Below the pieces are notes generated by a model. The model saw only the letters and a program-made list of their open reading frames with translations. It was not told the origin of the DNA and made no database searches. A stretch of DNA of 62,209 nucleotides from NCBI RefSeq assembly GCF_004348265.1, contig NZ_SMNT01000011.1, forward strand, positions 1-62,209, given 5' to 3'. Source of the stretch: Methylobacterium segetis (lineage in GTDB: Bacteria; Pseudomonadota; Alphaproteobacteria; Rhizobiales; Beijerinckiaceae). Made by a program: the position numbers and the translations under genes. This document shows positions 38,214 through 46,122 of this stretch, piece after piece; positions within the stretch are counted from its first letter, which is position 1, and each line of letters opens with the position of its first letter.

Positions 38214-38885
38214 ATGCTCCGAAGCGTGCGGCGCGCGATCGACCGAGCACGGATCTCCGATCCCCGCTACGCCTTCCTGTTCGGCGAGGCTCCCCCCGAC
38301 GAGGTCGTAGCCGTCGATTGCGAAACGACAGGGCTCAACCTGCGCAAGGACGAGATCATCACGATTGCCGCGATCCGCATCCGTGGCGATCGAATCTTGA
38401 CGAGCGAGCGTTTCGAAGCATTGGCGAAAACCAATCGAAAGTCCGCCCCGGAGGCGATCAAGGTTCATCGCATCCTTGACCACGACCTGCAGCACGGGCG
38501 CCCAATGCGCGAGATCATGCCAGAATTATTGCATTTCGTAGGCAGTCGCCCCATCGTCGGCTACTACACGGACTTCGATGTGGGGATGATCGACCGCTAT
38601 CTCTTGCGCCTTCTGAGAATTCATCTCCCTAACAAGCGAATTGATGTTTCATCGATGTATTATAAATGCAAGTACAGAGATGCTCCTGACCATTTGTTGA
38701 TTGACCTAAGTTTTGATTCAATATTAAAAGACCTGAGTATTCCCGCTATTACTCAGCATGACGCGAGCAACGATGCGTTGATGACTGCAATGATCTATCT
38801 ACAACTGCGTGACATGCTGAAGCGAGGCGTTCGGATCCCACGCATGCGCGCTGGCGCTATCGCCGATCTCGGGATTGGCGCCTAA
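38214..38885 (+). CDS. 3'-5' exonuclease, DEDDh (DnaQ-like)
   Basis: A 223-residue protein. The catalytic residues are visible: D35 and E37 in VAVDCETTG, D122 in YYTDFDVGMID, and H181 and D186 in ITQHDASNDALMTA. This nuclease, fused or adjacent to DUF294 proteins in many bacteria, probably trims DNA or RNA or removes a modification. It is translationally linked to the upstream gene (tgacatg). About 38600-38770 is much more AT-rich than the rest, with codons such as tta, att and aat, unlike the neighbours. Confidence 0.93.
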   Translation: MLRSVRRAIDRARISDPRYAFLFGEAPPDEVVAVDCETTGLNLRKDEIITIAAIRIRGDRILTSERFEALAKTNRKSAPEAIKVHRILDHDLQHGRPMREIMPELLHFVGSRPIVGYYTDFDVGMIDRYLLRLLRIHLPNKRIDVSSMYYKCKYRDAPDHLLIDLSFDSILKDLSIPAITQHDASNDALMTAMIYLQLRDMLKRGVRIPRMRAGAIADLGIGA

Positions 38886-39075
38886 TCGCGAAAAGCCAGA
38901 GCTTGACGGCTGAAATACACCCTTAAATAATCGAGGAATTGCAAGCCAGTGGCTAAGGGGCCCGCCACCAAACTAAATGGGGCGATTTGGGAGTAGTAAA
39001 GCACCGACGAGATAGTAATTTTTTAAACCCGGTAAATCTGAGGACATATTGCTGGTAGAAGCCGCGACTCTCCTG

Positions 39076-39165
39076 TTAAATCCCTGCGCGGAGGGCGAAT
39101 GCGTGCCTCTGCATGGGCGCGGTGATTGTGACAAGCGCGAGGAGAGCCTCGACAAAGTGGGTCAT
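39076..39165 (-). pseudogene. Signal-peptide remnant of an acetate-permease-like gene
   Basis: Downstream of the DUF485 gene, an overlapping ATGA start (39165) opens a 29-residue frame, MTHFVEALLALVTITAPMQ, that stops at 39076. In bacteria the gene after DUF485 (YjcH) is normally the ~550-residue acetate permease ActP, whose N-terminus is a signal-like segment of this kind. The rest is gone, so this is read as a truncated relic. Confidence 0.5.
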
Positions 39166-39551
39166 CGGCCGAGGCTCCGCGTGAGCTCGGCGGTCAGGGC
39201 GTCGTAGCGGCCGTTGGCGCGCACGACGTAGATGCCGGTGAGGATGAAGGCGAAGACGATGACGCCGACGCCGAGGAACAGGCCGAGCGACGCGGTGCCG
39301 CCGCCGACCTTGGTGGCGAGCAGCGCCTTGTCGAAGGCGATGAGGCCGATGAAGCCGAAATAGACCACCAGCATCAGCCCGGTCAGGATCCAGCCGAAGC
39401 GCGTGCGCTCGTGGACGAGGGTCTGGAATATGGGATTGCGAGTGAGGTCTTCTGGTGCTCGCGCGCCTTCCGAACTCGTGCGTGACCCTGAACCGAGCGT
39501 CTCGGGAGCACTGGCCCCATTGGCGATTTTTTCGTCCAGCAATCCACTCAT
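39162..39551 (-). CDS. yjcH: DUF485 inner-membrane protein (YjcH-like)
   Basis: A 129-residue protein from the ATG at 39551. After a ~40-residue polar leader comes the DUF485 core PIFQTLVHERTRFGWILTGL with two membrane helices (WILTGLMLVVYFGFIGLIAF and LFLGVGVIVFAFILTGIYVV). The family usually accompanies and assists the acetate permease ActP, but here the partner is truncated. Confidence 0.92.
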   Translation of the reverse strand: MSGLLDEKIANGASAPETLGSGSRTSSEGARAPEDLTRNPIFQTLVHERTRFGWILTGLMLVVYFGFIGLIAFDKALLATKVGGGTASLGLFLGVGVIVFAFILTGIYVVRANGRYDALTAELTRSLGR

Positions 39552-40169
39552 GCGGCAATCCTCCACAAATGGGGATTTCGCTTTGCGCGCATGGCTTCAG
39601 TCTACTGGGTTTTCTCGGGGTCGGCCATACGGGCTGCGAAACACCCCAGAGCCCGTCCGCTCGGACCGCATCCACGACGAGTTCTTCGGACCTGCCGTCG
39701 CGTTGCTGGCTGCCTGAGGAAGGCTCGCAGCCGGAATTTCCTTTGCGCAGAGAACGGCCGCTTCAGGTCACCGCGAGATGGCTGCCAGAGCCGCAACAGA
39801 CGTTCGCTTCTGCGCCTGCGAGCACTGGGCTGTTCAACGGTTCGGGGCAGACTGCAAGATGGCCGGTGGCCGCTTCACGTACATCACTGGCGACGCCAAG
39901 CGCTCCTATCGCTGCGAGCCCGCTCCCACCAATCCAAGTAACACTTCGCTCAACCAAGGGCTTGCGCCGACGCCGCGGCCGCTAGCAGGACGCTCTGCAG
40001 CAAGATGTCCGGCCCTCTGGATCCTCCGTCTTGCCACCGCTCGAGCAGAATTAGCAGACCACTTCAGCACGTTCCCCTCAGTGAGGGCCAATGGCCGCTT
40101 CTGCGGCCCAGAGGTGGAAGGGAGACGGGCAGCTCTCGGCCAGATGGCGCCTCAATGCCCGCCTGCCTG
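39552..40169. other. Decayed intergenic stretch
   Basis: No intact gene is seen. Pieces such as gaacggccgcttcaggtcacc and ggccaatggccgcttctgcgg recall the dispersed repeat. A long plus-strand frame runs through it to the YceI tail but has no recognisable content before 40170. Confidence 0.4.
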
Positions 40170-40260
40170 GTTCGGGTTGCTCGTGCGCGAACCGAACGTG
40201 CCGCTGATCGGCGACGAGCTGCACCTGACCATCGCGGGCGCCTTCGAGCGCCAAGACTGA
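40170..40260 (+). pseudogene. C-terminal fragment of a YceI-like protein
   Basis: The frame ends VPLIGDELHLTIAGAFERQD then stop, which matches the last beta-strands of YceI lipocalin-like proteins. No N-terminal part is found upstream. YceI is commonly followed by a cytochrome b561, as is the case here. Confidence 0.5.
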
Positions 40261-40270
40261 CCGGCATTAC

Positions 40271-40545
40271 AGGAGGACAGTCGCGGCGACCAGAATATCC
40301 TCGCGGCGGTATTCCGCCGTGGCCATCCTGCTGCACGAGACGAGCGCGCTCTGCGTGCTCAACCTGATAGGCATGGGTCTGACCATGACCCATGCGGGGC
40401 TTTCGCCGCTGCGCCAGTTCCAGCTGTACCAGTGGCACAAGTCCGTCGGGATCACCGTGCTGGCGCTGACGGTGCTCAGTGTCGCCTTGCGGCTGACCCA
40501 CCGGCCGCGCCGCACCCGGCCGGGATGCCGGCGCGGGAGGTGAGC
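40271..40545 (+). pseudogene. Cytochrome b561-like gene, 5' fragment, broken by IS relic
   Basis: After aggagga comes SRRYSAVAILLHETSALCVL and FQLYQWHKSVGITVLALTVL, typical of the first two helices of cytochrome b561, with its heme His residues. No normal ATG is present before it. The frame shifts after LRLTHRP (the sequence PAGMPAREVS resumes in another frame) and ends at the IS3 relic beginning at 40546. Confidence 0.68.
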
Positions 40546-40955
40546 TGACCGGCTGGTTTTGGACCGGGCTGATTGCGAGGATCAGCCAGGACCGAAGGAG
40601 CTGGAGATGAGGCGAGGACAGAGGCCGAGTGCCGAGCAGGTGGTGCTGACGCTGCGCTAGATCGAGGTGCAGACAGCCCAGGGCAAAAGCATCGCCGTCG
40701 CGTGCAGAGAGGCGGGCATCTGCGAGCAGAGCTGCGCGACGAGTGCCTGCGCCAGGAGATCTTCTCCTCGCTGAGGCAGGCGCAGACCGTGATCAGCCTC
40801 TGGCAAACCACCTACAACCGCGTCCGGCCGCACTTGTTCTTGACGTATTGGCCGCCCGCGCCTGTCAGCTTCCCGGATCTCGCCTTCCGCTAACCCATGG
40901 CCACGACCATGCAGTAGCCTCGCAAGTGGCCCGGTCCAAAATGCGGGTCAGGTCA
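40546..40955 (+). mobile_element. IS3-family relic with internal deletion
   Basis: The ends are imperfect inverted repeats sharing ttttggaccgggc and ttgcgagg (left tgaccggctggttttggacc, right tgacctgacccgcattttgg). Inside is an orfA start (MRRGQRPSAEQVVLTLR then a TAG stop in place of the expected Gln codon, at 40658). It is joined to the end of orfB (LRDECLRQEIFSSL ... YNRVRPHLFLTYWPPAP, stop at 40893). About 1 kb of the transposase region is missing. Confidence 0.82.
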
Positions 40956-41211
40956 CGTCCGCTTTTCCATACCTTCCGCCCGAAAGCCGCCGTTCCGCTT
41001 CCGGCCAAAAGTTGCCGAAGTTGACCCGCCAGTCGGCCTAAAGGCAGACGTTCCGCTTGCCGCCACAGCCGGCTGGTCCGGCCCAAAACCTCGAGTTGCT
41101 CAGATGCTTCGGCGTTCAAAGTCCGGACGGTGCCACGAGCTGACCTGCCCATCTGGTCAGTAGAAGGGAACCTCGGCCGGTCGCACATTGAGCCTCAACC
41201 AGGAGGTCTCC
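40956..41211. repeat. Degenerate repeat stretch
   Basis: Several copies of gccgttccgcttccggcc-like units (40990-41070) with no gene. It separates the IS relic from the pseudoprotease operon, whose ribosome site aggaggtctcc lies at 41201-41211. Confidence 0.45.
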
Positions 41212-42093
41212 ATGTCCGCTGCTGCTACGCCCTCCCTTCTCGTCAGCCTCTCAGCCGAACTCTCGGATCTCGTCGGCCGTGTGGCACCGAGCCTCGTCGC
41301 GGTCCGTTCGTCCCGCTCTCGGGCGAGCGGCTTCGCGTGGCAGGCTGATCTGATCATCACTGCAGAGGAAGCGCTGGCCGACGATGGCGAGATCAGCGTC
41401 GACCTGCCGGGGGGCTCGACCGCAGCTGCAACGATCGTCGGGCGCGATCCCTCCACGGACGTCGCGCTTCTGCGCGTCGAGGCCGACCTTCGGCCGGTGA
41501 CGCTGTCGGCGCCCGCGGTCGCGGCCGGCGGCCTGGTGGTTGCTGTTGGAAGTGTCCAGAGCCAGCCGCTGCCCGCGCTTGGCACGGTCGCACTGGCTGG
41601 ACCAGCTTGGCGCTCGCTTCGCGGCGGCAGCATCGATGCGCGGATCGAGCTCGGCCTGACGCTGCGACGCGAAGCCGAAGGCGGCCTCGTCGTTGACGCA
41701 CACGGCCATGCCTTTGGCATGGTGGTCTTCGGACCGCGTCGACGCGTGCTCGTCATACCGACCGGCACGATCGAGCGTGTCGCGGCCAAGCTAAGGATCG
41801 ATGGGCGGATCGTACGCGGCTATCTCGGTCTGGGCCTGCAGCCGATTCGATTGCCCGATGGTGGGGCCGGCGTGATGATCATGAGCGTCGCAGCGGACGG
41901 TCCAGGCGCGGCGGCCGGCCTGCTGCAAGGCGACGTCATCACGGGCTGGAACGGGAAGTCGGTCGAGAGCCTCAGAGCTGTGCAGCAAGATCTCGGCCCC
42001 GACAGCATCGGCAGAACGGTCGCGCTGTCGCTGCGGCGTGCCGGCGCTGATCTACAGGTCCAGCTCACGGTCGCGGAGCGACCGACACCGTGA
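41212..42093 (+). CDS. HtrA-like pseudoprotease with PDZ domain
   Basis: A 293-residue protein from the ATG at 41212. The fold follows trypsin-like S1C proteases, but the catalytic His is replaced (LIITAEEAL where relatives have TNSHVV, so Glu53). The Ser is also replaced (RREAEGGLV where relatives have GNSGG, so Glu156). Only the Asp in DVALLRV remains. A C-terminal PDZ domain (about 200-290, IVRGYLGLGLQPI and GLLQGDVITGWNG) is intact. It probably binds peptides or unfolded protein without cutting. There is no signal peptide. It overlaps the next gene by 4 bases. Confidence 0.88.
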   Translation: MSAAATPSLLVSLSAELSDLVGRVAPSLVAVRSSRSRASGFAWQADLIITAEEALADDGEISVDLPGGSTAAATIVGRDPSTDVALLRVEADLRPVTLSAPAVAAGGLVVAVGSVQSQPLPALGTVALAGPAWRSLRGGSIDARIELGLTLRREAEGGLVVDAHGHAFGMVVFGPRRRVLVIPTGTIERVAAKLRIDGRIVRGYLGLGLQPIRLPDGGAGVMIMSVAADGPGAAAGLLQGDVITGWNGKSVESLRAVQQDLGPDSIGRTVALSLRRAGADLQVQLTVAERPTP

Positions 42094-42467
42094 CCGGAAA
42101 GGATCATCCAGGACAAATCGTTGTCGCGCTCGCCGTGCCGGATCCAGCGCTGGCTGACCGCCTCGCTGCCCTGCTGGCGGATCTGCCCGGGCTGCGCCTT
42201 GCGAGCCCCGGAGAACAGGCCGACGTCTCCGTGGTCCCAGCCGAGCCAGAGGCCGGACCACACCCGGATGCGGAACTCACGCCGCGCGAGTTGGAGGTGT
42301 TGGCCCTCCTAGCCGAGGGCGCCTCGAACAAGGGCATCGCCCGTCAGCTCGGCATCTCGGTGCACACAGCCAAGTTTCACGTCGGCGCTCTGCTCGACAA
42401 GCTCGACGCAGACGGGCGGACCGAAGCGGTCGCGCATGCGGCCCGGCTCGGCGTCATCCACCTTTAG
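42090..42467 (+). CDS. LuxR-type HTH regulator without a receiver domain
   Basis: A 125-residue protein with a GTG start overlapping the upstream stop (GTGA). Residues ~60-122 are a GerE/LuxR helix-turn-helix: LTPRELEVLALLAEGASNKG and LGISVHTAKFHVGALL. The first 55 residues (VVALAVPDPALADRLAALL) look like a shrunken response-regulator domain lacking the phosphorylated Asp. It probably controls its own operon or nearby stress genes. Confidence 0.9.
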   Translation: MTGKDHPGQIVVALAVPDPALADRLAALLADLPGLRLASPGEQADVSVVPAEPEAGPHPDAELTPRELEVLALLAEGASNKGIARQLGISVHTAKFHVGALLDKLDADGRTEAVAHAARLGVIHL

Positions 42468-42476
42468 GAACGGAAC

Positions 42477-43439
42477 ATGCGTGCGGAGACGGACCATCTC
42501 GCGGACGACCGCCGATGCGAGCTGCCGCTCGATGCCTACTCGCGCGCCGTTGCGGAGGCCGCGGACCGCGTCGGCCCCTCCGTGGTTCGGGTCGAGAACC
42601 GCGTCGGCCCGCGAGGCAGCTTCGGCTCGGGCACGATCCTGGCTGGCGATGGGCTGATCCTCACCAACAGCCACGTCGTAGCAGCGGCCCGGCGGGTCCG
42701 TATTGCTCTCGCAGATGGCGCCGAAGCCGAGGCCGAGGTCATCGGGAACGATCCCGACACGGACCTTGCCCTGCTGCGGGCTGGGCTGCCACCGGGCACC
42801 AAGGCAGCCTCCCTCGGCGATTCCAAGTCATTGCGCCGCGGCCACCTCGTTGTCGCGATCGGCAATCCGCTCGGCTTCGAGTCCACCGTCACGGCTGGGG
42901 TCGTCTCAGCGCTCGGCCGTTCGCTTCGCGGACGCAATGGGCGCCTGATCGATGACGTGATCCAGACGGATGCGGCGCTCAACCCCGGCAGTTCCGGCGG
43001 TCCGCTCGTGTCCGCAACTGGCGAGGTGGTCGGCGTTAACACGGCCATGATTGGGGGCGCGCAGGGTCTGTGCTTCGCCATCTCCAGCAACACGGCGCGG
43101 TTCGCGCTCGGTGCGTTTCTGCGCCACGGTCGGGTGCGCCGAGCGCATCTGGGCATCGTGGCTCAGACCGTACCGCTGCCGCGCGGCATCGCCATCGCGA
43201 TTGGGGCGGGTCCCCGGGCTGTGCGGATCGGCGCGGTCGAAGCTGGTGGTCCGGCTTCTGCCGGCGGGTTGCGGGCGGGTGATGTCATCATCGGCCTGGA
43301 TGGCCATGCCATCGGCGGGGCTGACGATTTGATCCGCTTGCTCGATGCTGACTGCCTCGACCGCTCGGTCGTTCTGTCCGTTCTGCGCGAAGGGCGTATC
43401 GCGGAGCGGGCGGTCAGGCCGTGTGAGCGGAACCCTTAG
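42477..43439 (+). CDS. HtrA/DegP-type serine protease with PDZ domain
   Basis: A 320-residue protein. The triad is complete: H66 in LTNSHVV, D96 in DTDLALL and S173 in NPGSSGGPL. One PDZ domain follows (about 220-310, GGLRAGDVIIGLDGHAIGG). There is no signal peptide or membrane anchor, so it appears cytosolic, unlike DegP. It is third in the operon with a catalytically dead relative and a LuxR-type regulator. Family members degrade damaged proteins. Confidence 0.92.
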   Translation: MRAETDHLADDRRCELPLDAYSRAVAEAADRVGPSVVRVENRVGPRGSFGSGTILAGDGLILTNSHVVAAARRVRIALADGAEAEAEVIGNDPDTDLALLRAGLPPGTKAASLGDSKSLRRGHLVVAIGNPLGFESTVTAGVVSALGRSLRGRNGRLIDDVIQTDAALNPGSSGGPLVSATGEVVGVNTAMIGGAQGLCFAISSNTARFALGAFLRHGRVRRAHLGIVAQTVPLPRGIAIAIGAGPRAVRIGAVEAGGPASAGGLRAGDVIIGLDGHAIGGADDLIRLLDADCLDRSVVLSVLREGRIAERAVRPCERNP

Positions 43440-43489
43440 ATCCTTCTTGGATGTTGGCTTCTGCCGCTAGCCTATCTCGGGCGAGTGCG

Positions 43490-43610
43490 ACATTGCGCCA
43501 AGATTTTCAGGTCCGTTTTGCGCCCAAATTTGCCATTCAACCGATCCGTGTGGGCCCTCGAAAGCGGCCATTCGTTGCTTGAGCATCATGGGACCGAGGA
43601 GCAGTCGTCC
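43490..43610. repeat. Degenerate dispersed repeat copy
   Basis: It contains gttttgcgcccaaatttgccatt and gaaagcggccattcgttgc, matching the core elements of the copies at 5960 and 24400. Confidence 0.45.
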
Positions 43611-43658
43611 AGAGGAACCGAAGGCTGCCAAGGTGGTCGTCTTGTCAGCGAATGAGAG

Positions 43659-44072
43659 GTGCATCCGAAGAGCGAGAAGACCTTGGCACCAGCTGTCGCG
43701 TTCACGGTGGAGATGAGCCAAGCCGGTAAGCCTCAGCTGAATGTGAGGGTCAACGAACGAGACATACCCATCGATGTCACCCCTGCCAAAGCCGCAGCTT
43801 TGGGCCACGCACTCTTAGTAATCAGCGTCCTCTGCAGCCCCAACAATCCACCTCCCCTGAACGGGGCCCAGATCGAGACCTGTCAGCTGCCGCTCATCGC
43901 CCGGCGGGTCGGTACCATGGACCATCGAAGCTGGCCGGTTCTCGGCCTGAAGCTGCGTGGCAGAGGCGAGCTGGCCATTCGCCTGATGCCGAGGCATGCC
44001 TGGGAGTGTGGGCAGCAGCTCCAGCGCGTTGCTGGTCTCTTTACGCGCCCTCCTGGCACGCCGTTCTCGTAG
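43659..44072 (+). CDS. Hypothetical protein
   Basis: Up to 137 residues, using a GTG start, with an alternative ATG at 43713. The core AVAFTVEMSQAGKPQLNVRV and DVTPAKAAALGHALLVISVL looks like a small alpha/beta protein, and four Cys are present. Family unknown. Confidence 0.55.
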   Translation: MHPKSEKTLAPAVAFTVEMSQAGKPQLNVRVNERDIPIDVTPAKAAALGHALLVISVLCSPNNPPPLNGAQIETCQLPLIARRVGTMDHRSWPVLGLKLRGRGELAIRLMPRHAWECGQQLQRVAGLFTRPPGTPFS

Positions 44073-44092
44073 ATCAGGCCGGCCGTACGTCG

Positions 44093-44470
44093 TCAGGCTA
44101 TCAGACCAGGGTCGATCACCGTGTAGGCGCGCATCATCTCGTTGTCCTCGTGCGAGAGGATGTGGCGGTGCCGGACATAAGTGTCCGGCAGGTCGAAATG
44201 CAGGATCCCGCTCAGCATCTCGCCCGGCCGGGCCGTCACGGTATCCTGCACCCCCATCTCCCCTGGCCGGAGCGGAACAGGATCGCCGACCTGGATGCCG
44301 GCGGAGCCCGGCGCGTCGCCGACAGGCTCGATCGCGCTCTTCCCGTCGCCGTTGAGGTCGTCCGGCAGCCCCTCGGGCATGGCGGTGCTCGGGTCGGCGT
44401 TGTGGAGCGCGTCCGTGAAGCTGGTCTTCGACTTGCCGATCACTGGGAATTCGACGAGGTGCACGCGCAC
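44093..44470 (-). pseudogene. C-terminal remnant of a multicopper oxidase
   Basis: The frame VHLVEFPVIGKSK ... DTVTARPGEMLSGILHFDLP ... YVRHRHILSHEDNEMM matches the last cupredoxin domain of CotA/bilirubin-oxidase-like enzymes. The type-1/type-3 copper motif is normally HCHILSHEDNEMM, but here the Cys is Arg (RHRHILSHED), so electron transfer to a T1 copper would fail. Domains 1 and 2 and the first His cluster are absent upstream. Confidence 0.83.
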
Positions 44471-44796
44471 CGGTGCGGGGAAAGTTCGAAGAAATGATCA
44501 GCCAAGTTGGGCTCTCAGCTCTGGGGGCTCATCAGTGAGAAATCCCAAAAAATGATCGTGTTCTGTGTCGTTCATCAGCCAGTGTTTTTACCGTTTTCCT
44601 GAAATCGCCTTGGCTCGGTTGTAGATCTCCTCCTGATGGTGTAGAAAGCAGCTATCGAGTTTCGGCCAGATAGCCGGCTATGCCGCCCGATCGGGCGCGC
44701 GTTCTGCATTTCTATTCTATTTCGACGACGAGCGACCGAGCGCGTGCTTGCGTGCGCTTGTCACATCTTATTGTCTGCCAAGATACGGAAATCCCT
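44471..44796 (+). promoter_or_regulatory. Leader region of the second cold-shock gene
   Basis: About 325 bases without a gene, less GC-rich than the average here. Long 5' leaders are typical of cspA genes, and this probably includes the promoter and a thermosensitive leader. No exact site can be assigned by eye. Confidence 0.4.
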
Positions 44797-45006
44797 ATGA
44801 GCATCGGCACCGTGAAGTGGTTCAACGGAACCAAGGGTTTTGGTTTCATCCAGCCTGAGGACGGCAGCAAGGACGTGTTCGTCCACATCTCGGCCGTCGA
44901 GCGCGCCGGCATGCAGACCCTCGACGAAGGCCAGAAGGTTTCTTACGAGATGGAAACGGACCGCCGCTCGGGCAAGCAATCAGCCGGAAGCCTGCAGGCT
45001 GCGTGA
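44797..45006 (+). CDS. cspA: Cold-shock protein, CspA family (second copy)
   Basis: A 69-residue cold-shock domain with RNP1 KGFGFIQP and RNP2 VFVHIS. It is close to the copy at 1751-1960 but with EDGSKD, MQTLDE and a different C-terminus (SAGSLQAA). It is an RNA chaperone. The ATG at 44797 was chosen by comparison with the first copy. A strong terminator at 45033-45056 follows, then a DUF6481 gene. Confidence 0.96.
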   Translation: MSIGTVKWFNGTKGFGFIQPEDGSKDVFVHISAVERAGMQTLDEGQKVSYEMETDRRSGKQSAGSLQAA

Positions 45007-45032
45007 GGTCTCCTCCCCGTTGACCATCATGG

Positions 45033-45056
45033 AAGCCGCTCCGTCCGGAGCGGCTT
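45033..45056 (+). terminator. Intrinsic terminator after cspA
   Basis: An 11-bp stem aagccgctccg / cggagcggctt with a 2-nt loop, followed by ttctattct. A clear rho-independent terminator, 27 bases after the cspA stop. Confidence 0.85.
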
Positions 45057-45101
45057 TTCTATTCTCTCAGTACTCGCGCTCAGCCGCGGTGCGCATAAGG
45101 A

Positions 45102-45470
45102 ATGTGCGTGGGTCAATTCAAAACCAATCCGATCGTCGATCGGCTTGAGGCCGCTGCGAAGGCGCGGCAGGCCACGCTAGCTCGGTTCCGGGCACGCCCT
45201 TCAGCCGATGACTCCATTGTCCTCGCCAGGCAGGCTGCGCGCCGAACTGTCGTCCAGGCGCGTGAGGTTCGGGTCAACGAGCGGGAGATGGCTCGTCTTG
45301 CTGCCGAGGCTCAGCGCGAGACTGAGGCGCTTGCTGCGCGGGAGTGCGAGGCGGCAGAAGCTGCCCGTCAGGCTGCCGAGAAGGTGGAGCGACAAGCCTC
45401 GCTGGTCGCTGAGCAGAAGGCGGCCCGTGATGCGCGCTTTGTTGCCCGCAAGGCCAGAGCGCGGCGGTGA
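45102..45470 (+). CDS. DUF6481 family protein, Arg/Glu-rich coiled coil
   Basis: A 122-residue, almost fully helical protein with high charge and Ala content. The N-terminus QFKTNPIVDRLEAAAKARQA and the conserved end AEQKAARDARFVARKARARR match DUF6481. Members often lie beside cspA in rhizobia-like genomes, as here. The function is unknown, and nucleic-acid or ribosome binding is possible given the charge. Confidence 0.83.
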   Translation: MCVGQFKTNPIVDRLEAAAKARQATLARFRARPSADDSIVLARQAARRTVVQAREVRVNEREMARLAAEAQRETEALAARECEAAEAARQAAEKVERQASLVAEQKAARDARFVARKARARR

Positions 45471-45514
45471 GGTGACCACGGACTGCGAAGTTGTAAGGTC
45501 CAGGAGAATTGCAG

Positions 45515-45715
45515 ATGTCACACAAGTTCAAGATCGGCCAGCAGGTGCGGCAGGCCCAGCGGCACGGATCAGCTGATCGCGGCAGTGCTGTTAGCAGCAT
45601 CTACGAGATCGTTCGGCTCATGCCAGAGGAGCGCTCGGGCGAGCCAGCGTACCGAGTAAGATCGGCTTTGGGCGAGCGCGCTGTGCTGGAAGGCGAACTT
45701 ACCCTCGTCTCCTAA
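45515..45715 (+). CDS. Small conserved hypothetical protein
   Basis: A 66-residue protein, ribosome site aggaga. The sequence HKFKIGQQVRQAQRH ... YEIVRLMPEERSGEPAYRVR ... RAVLEGELTLVS resembles a small SH3-like barrel family common in Rhizobiales. It lies 45 bases after the DUF6481 gene. Confidence 0.83.
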   Translation: MSHKFKIGQQVRQAQRHGSADRGSAVSSIYEIVRLMPEERSGEPAYRVRSALGERAVLEGELTLVS

Positions 45716-45756
45716 ACGGGGACATCCCAGCTAGGAATGTCACGGAGGATCCCCCG

Positions 45757-45984
45757 ATGACGTCCGACAGGAGAGAACTGTACGCCAGCCCCAACGGGCA
45801 TCGCTGGTTCCTGGCCCGGAGTGCCACGACAGTACGCCCCGTGGTCTTGCACGTGCCAAACCAGCCGCCCGGTGGTCTACCGACCGAGATTGAGCTTGGC
45901 TCCTTCCTCGTCGCAGGTGGTGGTCCAGAGCAGCAGGAGCTTCTCCGCCTGATTGAGACGCTTATCGAGAGCGCATCCTTCTAG
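45757..45984 (+). CDS. Small conserved hypothetical protein
   Basis: A 75-residue protein, ribosome site cggagg. RELYASPNGHRWFLARSATT and LPTEIELGSFLVAGGGPEQQ are recognisable as a small rhizobial family of unknown role. It shares direction with the DUF6481 block. Confidence 0.8.
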   Translation: MTSDRRELYASPNGHRWFLARSATTVRPVVLHVPNQPPGGLPTEIELGSFLVAGGGPEQQELLRLIETLIESASF

Positions 45985-46122
45985 GACGCGCCTGCGGAAC
46001 CATCACTCTAGGCTCCGACATGATGCTTGCTGCGCAGCCGCAGCAGGTATCTTGAGGGCGCTCTGCCTGCCATGATCCCATTCAGCCGCCGGTGATGCGG
46101 TCCACGGGCCGGGAGACAGGGC

